A stretch of DNA of 64,000 nucleotides from Theocolax elegans (lineage: Eukaryota; Arthropoda; Insecta; Hymenoptera; Cerocephalidae), in contig CM047425.1 of assembly GCA_026168455.1 (NCBI GenBank), forward strand, positions 45,270,362 to 45,334,361, given 5' to 3'. Numbering within the stretch: the stretch's first letter is position 1; each line of letters begins with the position of its first letter. Shown in pieces: positions 8,862 through 21,297 of the stretch. The translations under genes were made by a program, and so were the position numbers. The notes below the pieces were generated by a model. The model had not been told where the DNA came from and did not search any database. It worked only from the letters and a program-made list of their open reading frames with translations.

Positions 8862-11670
8862 AAGGTGGTGGATATTTGTCAATAGCAAAAGGTGGTGCAC
8901 ATGCTGTATGACATTGCTTCCAAAATATCTTATTAACCTTCCTCGAGAACTTGAATACAAATTTTAAACTATGTTTGTAAATTTGGCACTGCGGTGGTAG
9001 TATCTTTTGGGTTCCTTGTTTTGAAAGTATTTGAGGCAGATATTTGATCTTTTATACATAATGCCTGTTTCCTTTTATTTTACAGCATTCTAGATAAGAG
9101 TAGTTTCATAATTCGCTGCTTCCAATACTAATAGCTTAAATATGGTTTCACCGATGTTGGTGCAAATAGAACCAGCACCTTCCCTAGGGTTAAGAAAACT
9201 ACCCTCAACATTTCAACCAAATCGGTTAAACACTTTTAGAAATATTTGTAGAACAACGATCCTTTTTAATTTTCAAATTGTTGCGTCTTTTTTATATGAA
9301 CATTTTATCAACAGTAAATTTTGTGCTAGGAGTCGTATATTTTGAGATATTGTATAGATAATCAAAGAAAGCCGTTCTTAGAGAAATGTAAACTTTGTTA
9401 TAACTTAAATATGGTTTCAACGATGTTGCTGCAAATTGATCCAACACCTTCTCAATGGTAAATAAAACTACTCTCAAAGCTTCAGCCAAATAATAATCAC
9501 TTTTTGAGATATTCGCAGAGCAACACTTTTTTATATAACAAAAATATAAGGCTGTCCCGTTTAATGATCGTGACTAAAAAAGATTCGTTATTTTGAGATG
9601 AGTATTTTATTTTGTTCATTAAAAAATTTTATGTGAAAACTATATGTAATTTTATTGTGAATAAACGTGATTTTTTGTACTTTTTTCGTTATTATAAACG
9701 TTTGTCTTATTTATCTTTGAAAATATTGTTCTAAGCGTAACGTGTAAAATAGGAAAAAATTTGTTATTTTGAGACAAATATTTCGTCCGTATAAAGTTTT
9801 TATGTAGGATTAATATATTTCAAGATAATGCTATATAACCGTTTCTAAGCAATTGAAAATAATGCTATAAATTAAACTGTTTCTGTGCTATATATCTGAA
9901 AATAGGACCATTGTATAATTAAATTATGACAAAGTTACCCTATAAATCTCACATAAAGCGGTCAAAAATGTACTGAGTTATTTTAGATATATGATTACAT
10001 ACATAGACATCCATACATACATTTTAGGGAAGGCCTTGAATGAGTTCTAATAAGCATAAATTTCTCTTACAATCATTTATCTAATATATTTTGATGCATC
10101 GCACATTTTGCAATGATGAAAATTTAAAGCTCTCCTGTATACTGCCGTGAAAAAGAAAAACATACATAAGTGACATTTTTTTCGAAAATGAGTTTTTGGT
10201 ATCAATGAATTCCGTAGAAATTGTTGAATTTATCTATTAAAAAATTAAGGTAATATAACATTCTGTTTTTCTAAAAAAAACTTAAAAAAAAATATCGTAA
10301 GTACCTGATTATTTTAAAATTGATTAAAGTAATATGGAAAAATTACCGAATGTGACTTTCCGTTGGGTAAAAGTGACGTAAGTCGTATAGTCTCATTATA
10401 AAATGTTAAATAAAAGCTTACGCAAAATCTTTTGAGTAAGTTTGTCGTGTAAAAATGTGACTGAATACTACTTACTTGTTGAAAATTAAAGTTCGCACCG
10501 ATTAATGTAAGTTCTTGATAATAATTTTGACTCAACTTTGAACTGTGATAAATAGAAATCTACGTAAGTACTTGTACAATTAATTTAATGTATAACATAT
10601 ATGTAAGTTTTAATGTATAAAATTATATCCGAGTTCATTTACGTTTTAACTGAAAAAACACGCAAGTGCTTTTACTTAAGGTTTTGATAAAATATTTTAC
10701 TAAATAAAACCACGTAAGTACATTCTTTACATTTTTTAAAGGATTTTTTTTTCAATTCGAATTTTTAATGCACTATTAGATAGAAAATACCTGTTTTAAT
10801 ATAAGTTCTAATTTTTATTATTTGAAACATTATTTGCATAAAAGATTTTAAATAAATCAGTTTATCTTAATTTTCTCAGTTTCATTGGTTTTGTATTTAT
10901 GTAAGTTTTTCTTTTTCACGGCAGTATAGCGGTCATGCCTAAAAATAAGCCGCGTGGAATACGCAATAATAAAGTTATATATATATATATTGAATATTGC
11001 ATATTCCTAAAGAATTACAAGACAATCGATCGGATAAAAACATCGTTAATAATGGGTATTTATTGAGCGAGTATGACTAATAAATTGTTCAGAGGCTCAA
11101 TACGGGGCGGAAGATAAGAAGTGATTTAGATGAGTGGCGAGAGGATGAGCATTATTAGAAGAAGAGTTGAGTAACATGAATATGATGAGAGATAGGGAGG
11201 GGGTGTTATGGAAAATAATGTTATATGCAAGAATACTAATGTGAACTGCTCGTCTAGAGTCGACTGATAGCCAACCTAGTTTTAAATGGTATGGTGAAAC
11301 GTACGAAAACGTACTTAAACGATTCCTATGCAGGCATTGAGCAGCCGTTGCAGTTTTAGGTGCTTGGTATGATTGATATCATTAGATTGCACACATTTAG
11401 TCAAAATGAGGAAAGATTAGCGATTTCACCAATTCCAGCGCTCACGCATCGCTTGAGGTTGGATTTGACGATTTCGCAAGTCTGCAGCAGCAGCGCTCGA
11501 TAGTTCCTGGCATAATCACGAAACAGTTTATGTGTGAGGTGTTGTTATAACTAGGACAATCCTCTGTGTGTCCTTGCGCCTTAGACGACTACCACATACA
11601 AAGCAACTCCGCGTCGCTGACATAGAGGCAATAACTGTACAATAATTCCTTGCAGACAATTTGCATAGTT
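8862..11670. repeat. 2.8-kb tandem duplication, unit 1
   Basis: Begins AAGGTGGTGGATATTTGTCA and matches 11671-13748 nearly base for base. It contains an older internal repeat: ~135-bp blocks at 9130-9265 and 9408-9545 that both read CTTAAATATGGTTTCAMCGATGTTG. It also contains a complete MITE (10140-10926) and, at 11440-11650, a frameshifted version of the small Cys-rich frame seen intact in unit 2. Confidence 0.85.
10140..10926. mobile_element. Tc1/mariner-type MITE with ~32-bp TIRs and TA duplication
   Basis: The left end TACTGCCGTGAAAAAGAAAA is matched by its reverse complement at the right end (CTTTTTCACGGCAGTA), with TA on both sides (10138-10139 and 10927-10928). It is 787 bp with no coding capacity. 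The interior carries many copies of an ACGTAAGT/ACATAAGT octamer in both orientations. The TA target and TIR geometry indicate mobilisation by a Tc1/mariner-type transposase supplied in trans. Confidence 0.85.
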
Positions 11671-12940
11671 AAGTGGTGGATATTTGTCAATAGCAAAAGG
11701 TGGTGCACCATGCTGTATGACATGCTTCCAATAATTTACCTTCCCTCGAGACACTTGAATACAATTGTCAACTATGTTTGTAAATTGGCACTGCGTTTGG
11801 TAGTATCTTTTGTGTTCCTGTTTTGAAAGTATTTGAGGCAGATATTGGATCTTTTATAAAATAATGCTGTATTTCCTTTTATTTTACAGCATTCTAGATA
11901 CGAATAGTTTCATAATTCGCTGCTTCCAATACTAATAGCTTAAATATGGTTTCACCGATGTTGGTGCAAATAGAACCAGCACCTTCCCTAGGGTTAAGAA
12001 AACTACCCTCAACATTTAACCAAATCGGTTAACCACTTTTAGAAATATTTGTAGAACAACGACCTTTTTAATTTTCAAATTGTTGCGTCTTTTTAATATG
12101 AACATTTTATCAACAGTAAATTTTGTGCTAGGAGTCGTATATTTTGAGATATTGTATAGATAATCAAAGAAAGCCGTTCTTAGAGAAATGTAAACTTTGT
12201 TATAACTTAAATATGGTTTCAACGATGTTGCTGCAAATTGATCCAACACCTTCTCAATGGTAAATAAAACTACTCTCAAAGCTGCAGCCAAATAATAATA
12301 ACTTTTTGAGATATTCGCAGAGCAACACTTTTTTATATAACAAAAATATAAGGCTGTCCCGTTTAATGATCGTGACTAAAAAAGATTCGTTATTTTGAGA
12401 TGAGTATTTTATTTTGTTCATTAAAAATTTTATGTGAAAACTATATGTAATTTTATTGTGAATAAACGTGATTTTTTGTACTTTTTTCGTTATTATAAAC
12501 GTTTGTCTTATTTATTTTTGAAAATATTGTTCTAAGCGTAACGTGTAAAATAGGAAAAAATTTGTTATTTTGAGACAAATATTTCGTCCGTATAAAGTTT
12601 TTATGTAGGATTAATATATTTCAAGATAATGCTATATAACCGTTTCTAAGCAATTGAAAATAATGCTATAAATTAAACTGTTTCTGTGCTATATATCTGA
12701 AAATAGGACCATTGTATAATTAAATTATGACAAAGTTACCCTATAAATCTCACCTAAATCGGTCAAAAATGTACTGAGTTATCTTAGATATATGATTACA
12801 TACATAGACATCCATACATACATTTTAGGGAAGGCCTTGAATGAGTTCTAATAAGCATAAATTTCTCTTACAATCATTTATCTAATATATTTTGATGCAT
12901 CGCACATTTTGCAATGATGAAAATTTAAAGCTCTCCTGTA

Positions 12941-13331
12941 TACTGCCGTGAAAAAGAAAAACATACATAAGTGACATTTTTTTCGAAAATGAGTTTTTGG
13001 TATCAATGAATTCCGTAGAAATTGTTGAATTTATCTATTAAAAAATTAAGGTAATATAACATGCTGTTTTTCTAAAAAAAAATATCGTAAGTACCTGATA
13101 ATTTTAAAATTGATTAAAGTAATATGGAAAAATTACCGTAAGTGACTTTCCGTTGGGTAAAAGTGACGTAAGTCGTGTAGTCTCATTATAAAATGTTAAA
13201 TAAAAGCTTACGCAAAATCTTTTGAGTAAGTTTTTCGTGTAACAATGTGACTGAATACTACTTACTTGTTGAAAATTAAAGTTCGCACCGATTAATGTAA
13301 GTTCTTGATAATAATTTTGACTCAACTTTGA
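12941..13331. mobile_element. 5' half of the MITE, right end deleted
   Basis: Starts TACTGCCGTGAAAAAGAAAA with the TA flank, as in the complete copy at 10140, then ends at the unit-2 deletion junction. Without its right TIR it is immobile. Confidence 0.85.
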
Positions 13332-13516
13332 GAGTCGACTGATAGCCAACCTAGTTTTAAATGGTATGGTGAAACGTACGAAAACGTATTTAAACGATTC
13401 CTATGCAGGCATTGAGCAGCCGTTGCAGTTTTAGGTACTTGGTATGATTGATATCATTAGATTGCACACGTTTAGTCAAAATGAGGAAAGATTAGCGATT
13501 TCACCAATTCCAGCGC

Positions 13517-13735
13517 TCACGCATCGCTTGAGGTTGGATTTGACGATTTCGTAAGTCTGCAGCAGCAGCGCTCGATAGTTCCTGGCATAATCACGAAACA
13601 GTTTATGTGTGAGGTGTTGTTACAACTAGGACAATCCTCTGTGTAGTCCTCGCGCCTTAGACGACTACCACATACAAAGCAACTCCGCGTCGCTGACATA
13701 GAGGCAATAACTGTACAATAATTCCTTGCAGACAA
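13517..13735 (-). CDS. Small Cys-rich (zinc-finger-like) ORF, possible TE fragment
   Basis: 72 codons with ordered Cys/His residues: CFVCG, then CPSCNNTSHINCF, then CCC. The spacing C-x2-C-x11-C-x2-C-x4-H-x2-C resembles one half of a PHD/RING-type finger, and such fingers occur in ORF1 of some LINEs and in DNA transposons. The equivalent frame in unit 1 (about 11440-11650) is broken by a missing base, so only one of two nearly identical copies is open. It is likely part of a larger element; no function is claimed. Confidence 0.35.
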   Translation of the reverse strand: MSARNYCTVIASMSATRSCFVCGSRLRREDYTEDCPSCNNTSHINCFVIMPGTIERCCCRLTKSSNPTSSDA

Positions 13736-13748
13736 TTTGCATAGTTAA

Positions 13749-14640
13749 CCTCAAATTTGGGGAGACACTATTTTCAGAAATTAAACAACAACCGACAGCA
13801 GCAAAATGCGCCTAATTAAGAAAACAGGTGAGTGACGAAAGTTACATAAATATACACGGTGACCCATTTTAATATATGGACCCAAATTGCTTCTAAACCA
13901 CGACATCTACAAAAAAATGGTTCGGACGAAAGTTAGACAGGACAGTGGGGGCCATTTAATGGTACCACTAGTTTTGACCTTGAAATCAATTTTGAAGGTC
14001 ATTTCAAGGTTAACATGGCTTTTTTTAATGAGAACTCCTATTTTTGAGTGCAGATTCGGCAAGAGCAGAAAATTTTACATCAAAATTGTCTCATGCAAAA
14101 ATTGTTTTTGTGACCTTGGAAAGGTCAAATGTCTGAAAAATCGATTAGTCGTACTTTTTCGCAAATAACGTGATTTTTCTAGCAATATTACCGTTTGTAA
14201 TGCTGAAGAAAGATCAATAAATTCTAAGGGTGTTAATCTCTTAGATTAGCTTGACCTTGGCATCAATTGTCAAGAACTTTTGAGGGTCATAACGCATTTT
14301 TCATTGATAAACCACGTTTTTGACTGCAATCTCTGTTTTATGATATTAGGTCTTAAAAGAATGTTACTTCTTACATGATGACGGAGATTTTCTAGTTTTT
14401 TAACCCGACCTTACAAGGGTCATATCAAGGTCATACGAGAAATGCAAAACAAAAGTACTTTTATCTTACTTTTAGTGTTATCCGGAAACAACGACGTAGT
14501 TGACTGATTCCATCTCGAATCATGCAGGCTGCATAACTCGACATCACCGATTAGTTTCAAATTAAAATGTTGTTTGGTATCAGAAATAAGCAAACACGTG
14601 TTTTTTTATTTTTCGATTTGACCAAAATTAATAATTTTAT
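13749..14640. other. Non-coding, with reiterated TCAAGGTCA-type motifs
   Basis: No gene. The motif GACCTTGA / TCAAGGTCA appears at least five times (near 13977, 14111, 14261, 14409, 14430) in both orientations, mixed with AAGGTCA half-sites. A similar cluster occurs at 27410-27625. In insects this is the binding half-site of monomeric nuclear receptors (FTZ-F1/ERR type), but in a dispersed repeat it may carry no function. Confidence 0.4.
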
Positions 14641-14762
14641 GAGTGTTTTACCCTACTGAAAATGTATGCGCAATTAATAGCGCAACTGTTAACGCAACTT
14701 TTGACGTGTCTTTATCGAGCCAAAACTTGCGCCATAAATTGCGCTACGATTTTGAAAATTTG

Positions 14763-14763
<1 letters not shown>

Positions 14764-14821
<58 letters not shown>
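14764..14821. repeat. (TA)n microsatellite
   Basis: Uninterrupted TA dinucleotides for about 57 bases. Confidence 0.98.
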
Positions 14822-14825
<4 letters not shown>

Positions 14826-16030
14826 ATAGTAGAAAATGCCTTAAGATCTTTTTTATGATTTTCAATTGCAATTTTCAACATGAATCCAACTTTAAAAAAT
14901 TTCTAATATTTTGATGAATGCACTGAAATAAAAAAAATTCATATTAATAAAGTTATATTTATTTATTTATTTAACTAAAAGCTCCAAATTTTGAAAGACA
15001 AGATTTTTTGTTTTAAACTCTTACCTCGAGGTTTTTCCAAATTCAAGATGGTAATATATATAGGAGAAATTTTTTTGATATTTCGATATTATTCCATAAA
15101 CAATGTATTATGAGGAATGTTTATCAACATTGGACATACGGCGTAGTTTTTACCATTTCAAGATGGCGGACCCAATATAGCGGGAAGAAATTTGGCAAAT
15201 TCTTCGATTTTTATGAAATTCGATTTACAGGGATTTCTTGGATCGCTGATTACGAATTCATTATAATAATTCGTTAGTTATTATTATTCGTTAATATACT
15301 TCGTTGTAGACGTTAATGATAAAGAAATAATTATTTGCCAGGTTATAAAAACAACTTTGAATCATTACAAGTATAATTCGGGTTGAATTGAATTGAAAAA
15401 TAATTGAATCAAGTATAATTCGAGACGTTGCAGCAGCAACGAAATTTGTATTAAAACAGAACAGATATGGAGAATATGCGTATTAATTGACATCGATGAA
15501 CAAAAATTCGTTATACCAGTACCTAATAAATTGCACTATTAAATTATCTACATTGAATTAACTATTTATTAAAATTGTAAACTGATTTATTTTTATTTAG
15601 ATCTATGATTATAATTTAATGGCTGGCCTCCATCGAAAATATTTGTATTTAATTATAATATTTTATATACGGCCTTAATAAAACGTATTTTATATAAAAA
15701 ATATGCCTATTTCCTTAAATATCATCATAACATTTTATTTAAATATAAAAAGTAATAATATATATATATTCTTTTTTCTTACTTTACATTTACTGCTTCT
15801 GAACAAAAGAACACAAAAATGTTAAAAGTATATAACATAATCCAGTTGTGTTTTTGTCTTATAGTTTTTTTTAATTAAGTTTATAGGTCGCTGATTTTAC
15901 GTCGTTTAGCCAAGGAGTCACGTTTCCCAGCTTACATCGCATGAAAAGACACGTAATTCAGTAAGTTTTTTTGTAATTTCTTTGTTTTGTTTACTTTTAA
16001 TATTTTCGTTGAGGGATATTTACGACTATT
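14822..16030. other. AT-rich stretch without recognised feature
   Basis: Both strands were read. There are only short chance frames, a TTTA-type run near 14955-14975, and no inverted repeat or motif that I can support. Confidence 0.4.
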
Positions 16031-17640
16031 TATTTCATGAGGAAAAGCATGCTGCCCATAAGTCATCATTACGGACCCCCGGAGTACTGTAACCCCTTCT
16101 GAAACCTGCCTGTCTAGGCGTAAGAATGTTGTTGGGTTCGAGATGGTGGACTAGTTGAATATGAAACTCGCTCTATCAATTTTGGAGATCTCACCGAGTT
16201 TAGCGATGGGTCGTGTATCAGAGAGACTCTCGACATTATTTGACTTGGCAAGAGGGAAAGACAATCGCCCTTTTCCATTGCTCCGGAAAGTAGCCCAATT
16301 CCAAAAATCCATTGCAGATGGATGTCAACGGTGCCGCTATGTGAGGTGTTAAGTAAACTTCTCAACGAAGTTACCATCGAAACCCGAAGACTTTGATGTA
16401 GATTTGGCTATGATATGAAGTATTGATTGAGGAGTGATAGGAGAGAATGAGGTGAAAGAGGGAGATGAGTTGACCTGTGAAGATGAGAGTGATGTAGGTG
16501 GTGATTCCAGGAGGGAGAAAAAATGAGATTGGGTTATTGGAGATGAGGCGTTCGCAACTGAAGCGAAGTGTGCATTGAGTTCCTCAGGAGTGAACACTGC
16601 TAAAGGAGAGGGTTACGGCCTGCAGAAAAGGCCCATAGATATAAACACTCTCCATGTATCCACCGGTGACGAAGAGTTAGAGAGTTGAGTGTTGAAATAA
16701 TCGAACTTACAAGAGTTCAGGGTGTTAGAGATTACGGAACGCAGGGTTTTAAAATGCAAATAATCCGAATTAAACCTTGTAAGCTCGAATCTTTTAAAAA
16801 CAGCGTTTCTAAACCTGATAAGTTTGCGGATATCTTTGGAGACCCATGGTTTAGACACTGGTTAATTATTTTTTAATTAATAGGGGCTAATGTATCAAAA
16901 GTTTTGATAATGTTTGAAGTGAATTTGTCGATGTCGCAGATGATGGGTTGGAATGGAAAGTTTTTTTTTTTTTTTGTTATTTAACGTCGCTCTATTTATG
17001 CTGCCAGGGCTAATCAGAGACGGAGGTGAACGGTGTGTCTGTAAACAAAGCACATATAGGTGAAACAGTGGTGCTTGTGTCCATCGGAAGATATCATCGG
17101 TCACTGTAATTAGTCTAATAATTATAGTTTCCTGTCCTCCCGCTGGAATCACCGCGATCCTCTTTACATCTTCGCGTCCCTAACGTTCCCTATAGTTCAG
17201 ATGCCCGTGCCTCTCATGCAGTGACAAGTGCACGAAACGCACGCGCACCTGAACTGGCGTCACATTATAGTGACACGCCGAGCCACTGAGTCGCGGTGTT
17301 CGAAAAATGCACATAAAAAAATTTTCGGAGGTACACGTCTGGAATTGAACCCACGACCCTCGGTGTGAGAATCGGGAGCTCTACCCTTGAGCCACCGAGG
17401 CTCTCAATGGAAAGAGTTGATCTTGTGAGTATGAATGGTAATCAAATGAATTAAGGGACTGGACGGCCGGGTTGTTGATGATAGTGAGATCTGACGAGTT
17501 GAGAGAAGACGTGAAAAGGGATGATGCGTAATCATCATGAAAATGTAAGATGTCTGATGAATGAGGGAAACCCGGCCGGCAGCCATCATGAAGGTGGATA
17601 GGGATGAGAGGATGACGATGCAGAGGGGTTTAGCGGAATG
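16030..17640 (-). pseudogene. LINE (non-LTR retrotransposon) ORF2 relic, split by a SINE
   Basis: Read from 17640 down to 16030, the minus strand gives the end of an endonuclease region, a linker (PIICDIDKFTSNIIKTFD), then WVSKDIRKLIRFRNAVFKRF, then the pre-RT segment LNAHFASV...STSKSSGFDG. The start of the reverse transcriptase follows (FPEQWKRAIVFPLAKS, then SDTRPIAKL). This order is characteristic of APE-type LINEs (R1/Jockey/I group). Several frameshifts separate the pieces, and the RT ends before the catalytic YADD/FADD box. The relic is interrupted at 16961-17405 by a SINE. Confidence 0.7.
16961..17405 (-). mobile_element. tRNA-derived SINE with target-site duplication
   Basis: On the minus strand it starts at 17405 with CCTCGGTGGCTCAAGGGTAG (box A-like), continues to GGGTTCAATTCC (box B) and ends in a poly(A) of about 15 (poly-T at 16961-16975). 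The host sequence AATGGAAAG flanks both sides (16952-16960 and 17406-17414), a 9-bp target duplication. The tRNA-like head runs from about 17405 to 17330 and is followed by a ~350-bp unrelated body. It sits inside the LINE relic, so it inserted after that element was in place. Confidence 0.85.
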
Positions 17641-17750
17641 AGTTTATTAAATTTGTTCTAATTGTTTAATCTTATAAGATCGCCTTTTTTATTTTGCCGC
17701 AGATAAACGTTAAGATTTGAGACTATCGATCTCTCGTATCCTAATTCACG

Positions 17751-17751
17751 C

Positions 17752-17815
<64 letters not shown>
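17751..17815. repeat. (GA)n microsatellite
   Basis: About 65 bases of GA dinucleotide with one AA interruption near 17779. Confidence 0.95.
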
Positions 17816-17817
<2 letters not shown>

Positions 17818-18235
17818 TTGACCGTACTAACGTAGGTTACTAAAATTAATAATAAATCAATTTAAAACATAATAAACTTAAGATTCAATTAACAATTGTG
17901 AATTGTATAATAAGGTAAAACAAAATAGAAACTATGTTACTTAACTTATTAGTAATATTTATTTATTTTATTTATTTATTTTATTTATTTATTTAACCAG
18001 AAAAGAATTTACATAATAGAAACACATACATCATGCAAACCTCCCACAGAGATAAACGGAGTTATCTGTTGGTGGGACTGGTTACAAAAAGAAAACTTAA
18101 AACTAACTTAAATATTAAACTAATCTAATATACTTAAATAATAAATCTTTAACAATTATTCAAAGTAACCAAATAGTATACAACTGTAGCTAAAAGTAAT
18201 TTGTGACGAATACAACAGAAAATAAAAACTTTTTT

Positions 18236-19690
18236 TTAATATATATTATTTTTAATCCATTTTTTAATTTTTGATTTCTTATTTTTGGTGCTTAAGATTT
18301 TCATATCGTTAGGTAACATATTAAATATATTTATTGCTTTGATATAACTATTTTTACAACTAATTGTTCTTCTTGTACGAGGTAAAATTAAATTTTTTTT
18401 CCTCGTTATGCTGTTAGAAGACATAAAATTGCTTTTTAGAGATTCGTAATGGAACATTAATGAATCTAGTGTAAAAATCTGTTCAATACTTAGTGGATTA
18501 TTTTCAATAATAAAATTATTCTTGTTTATAATTTTTAATAATTTTTTCTGCAAACTATGTAATATTTTCATATAATTATTATATGCACCACCCCAAGCTA
18601 TTATATCATAACTAATTATACTATTAAATAAAGCATAATATATCATTCTAAGCGTATCCAGGTTCATAATCTTGGCCAGTTTATGAAACAGAAAGATAAG
18701 ATATTTTGTTTTATGAACAATATATTCAATGTGTTTACCCCAACTCATTCTAAAGTCAAAAATTACACCTAGGTATTCGGTATGCTCAACTCTATTTATG
18801 TTAACATTATTTATATGAATATTAAAATTATTAACCTCAGGTACACTATCGCAATAATTTCCAAATGTAATATAAGTTGTTTTTTAACATTTAAAGACAA
18901 TTTATTAGTAGCCAACCAATTGGAGATTGATTCTAATTCGCTATTCATTAAACATTCAACTTCTTTCCAATTTTTACAGTGACTATTATCGCAGTGTCAT
19001 CTGCATATGAGATAATATTATCTGCTAACATATCATTTACATATAAAATAAATAACAGTGGTCCAATATTGTACCTTGAGGAACACCAGTTTTACTGTCA
19101 TATTAGAACTAAAAACGTATCTAATTTAACTCTTTGTTGTCTATTCAATAATAACATTTCATGATATCATAAGCACCACCTCTTATTCCATAGTTATATA
19201 ACTTATTCAGTAATATAATATGATCTACTGTATCAAAAGCTTTTGCTAGATCAAGAAAAGCTATTGCGATTGGTTTGCTCATATCTAAACAATTGTACAG
19301 TTTACTAGAGATGTATTGCAGAGCATCTTTAGTTCCCTTATTTTTAACAAAACCAAACTGATTTTTTGACAAAATATCACATTTATTTAAAAAATTAATA
19401 AATCTTTTATAAATTAGTTTTTCCAAGATTTTTGCTAGATTAGATATTAAAGAGATAGGTCTATAGTTTTGTGCATAGTTTTTATCACCAGCTTTATAAA
19501 TAGGTACAATTTCAGCGATTTTTAAAGCATCTGGCCAAATAGCTTTTTCTATGCATAAGTTAAAAATATGGACCAAAGGTCCTACAATGTAGCTTAATAA
19601 TGTCTTTAATACTCTAGTGTTTATTTTATCTACTCCTCCATTCTTTATATCAAAATCGTTTACAACTTCAATGATTTCATATGCAACAAT
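18236..19690 (-). pseudogene. LINE ORF2 reverse transcriptase, duplicated copy 2 and C-terminus
   Basis: Restarts at the AYEIIEVVNDFD point (19690) and repeats the RT to its C-terminus. Compared with copy 1 it has single-base losses near 18980, 19063 and 19140, so YADD is readable only in a shifted frame. The terminal 170-codon frame (18748-18236, MSWGKHIEYIVHKTKYLI onward) is open and carries the true ORF2 end. Confidence 0.75.
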
Positions 19691-20035
19691 CTAGTGTAAA
19701 AATCTGTTCAATACTTAGTGGATTATTTTCAATAATAAAATTATTCTTGTTTATAATTTTTAATAATTTTTTCTGCAAACTATGTAATATTTTCATATAA
19801 TTATTATATGCACCACCCCAAGCTATTATACCATAACTAATTATACTATTAAATAAAGCATAATATATCATTCTAAGCGTATCCAGGTTCATAATCTTGG
19901 CCAGTTTATGAAACACAAAGATAAGATATTTTGTTTTATTAACAATATATTCAATGTGTTTACCCCAACTCATTCTAAAGTCAAAAATTACACCTAGGTA
20001 TTTGGTATGCTCAACTCTATTTATGTTAACATTAT

Positions 20036-21297
20036 TTATATGAATATTAAAATTATTAACCTCAGGTACACTATCGCAATAATTTCCAAATGTAATATAA
20101 GTTGTTTTTTAACATTTAAAGACAATTTATTAGTAGCCAACCAATTGGAGATTGATTCTAATTCGCTATTCATTAAACATTCAACTTCTTTCCAATTTTT
20201 ACCAGTGACTATTATCGCAGTGTCATCTGCATATGAGATAATATTATCTGCTAACATATCATTTACATATAAAATAAATAACAGTGGTCCCAATATTGTA
20301 CCTTGAGGAACACCAGTTTTTACTGTCATATTAGAACTAAAACGTTATCTAATTTAACTCTTTGTTGTCTATTCAATAAATAACATTTCATGATATCATA
20401 AGCACCACCTCTTATTCCATAGTTATATAACTTATTCAGTAATATAATATGATCTACTGTATCAAAAGCTTTTGCTAGATCAAGAAAGCTATTGCGATTG
20501 GTTTGCTCATATCTAAACAATTGTACAGTTTACTAGAGATGTATTGCAGAGCATCTTTAGTTCCCTTATTTTTAACAAAACCAAACTGATTTTTTGACAA
20601 AATATCACATTTATTTAAAAAATTAATAAATCTTTTATAAATTAGTTTTTCCAAGATTTTTGCTAGATTAGATATTAAAGAGATAGGTCTATAGTTTTGT
20701 GCATAGTTTTTATCACCAGCTTTATAAATAGGTACAATTTCAGCGATTTTTAAAGCATCTGGCCAAATAGCTTTTTCTATGCATAAGTTAAAAATATGGA
20801 CCAAAGGTCCTACAATGTAGCTTAATAATGTCTTTAATACTCTAGTGTTTATTTTATCTACTCCTCCATTCTTTATATCAAAATCGTTTACAACTTCAAT
20901 GATTTCATATGCAACAATCGGGTTTAAAAATATTGATTTCTGATTAATTTTCGTTATTTTCCTGCTGTAATTCGTTGGTGTGATAATTTTTTTCCTTAAT
21001 TCAGTACCTATGTCAGTGAAAAATTTATTCATTGTATTTGCAATTTCTGTAGTATTATTTATAACTTTCATTTGTTTATCGTATATGTAAGATATAGCTT
21101 TACTTTTTTCTTATTTTTACCTAATTTTTGGTTAATTATATTCCATAATTTTCTAGGATTTCTAGTTGAGTTTTCAACTAGTTCTTTATCATACAATATC
21201 TTTGCATTTTTGATAACTTTATTTAGTATTTTTTCATATGTTTTATATATTTCTTTGTTTAATAAATTGTTTGTATCTAATCTCCAAATATTATAAA
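20036..21297 (-). pseudogene. LINE ORF2 reverse transcriptase, copy 1
   Basis: Read from 21297: linker (PRKLWNIINQKLGK), then TMNKFFTDIG, VDKINTRVLK, IAEIVPIYKAGDKN, YRPISLISNLAKILEK, NQFGFVKNKGTKDAL, LDLAKAFDTVDH (first catalytic Asp), GVPQGTILGPLLFILYVNDM and SYADDTAIIVTG (catalytic YADD). Frameshifts at about 20490 and 20330 split it. It is followed by the C-terminal segment at 19677-19973, after which the duplicated block restarts. Confidence 0.8.

Larger units (their letters stand above)
11671..13748. repeat. 2.8-kb tandem duplication, unit 2 (internally deleted)
   Basis: Identical in order to unit 1, but the sequence equivalent to about 10541-11261 is missing: CTCAACTTTGA at 13321 joins directly to GAGTCGACTGATAGCC. 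The deletion removed the right half of the MITE and ~335 bp beyond it. The first ~200 bases differ from unit 1 by several small indels, while most of the rest is nearly identical. Confidence 0.85.
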
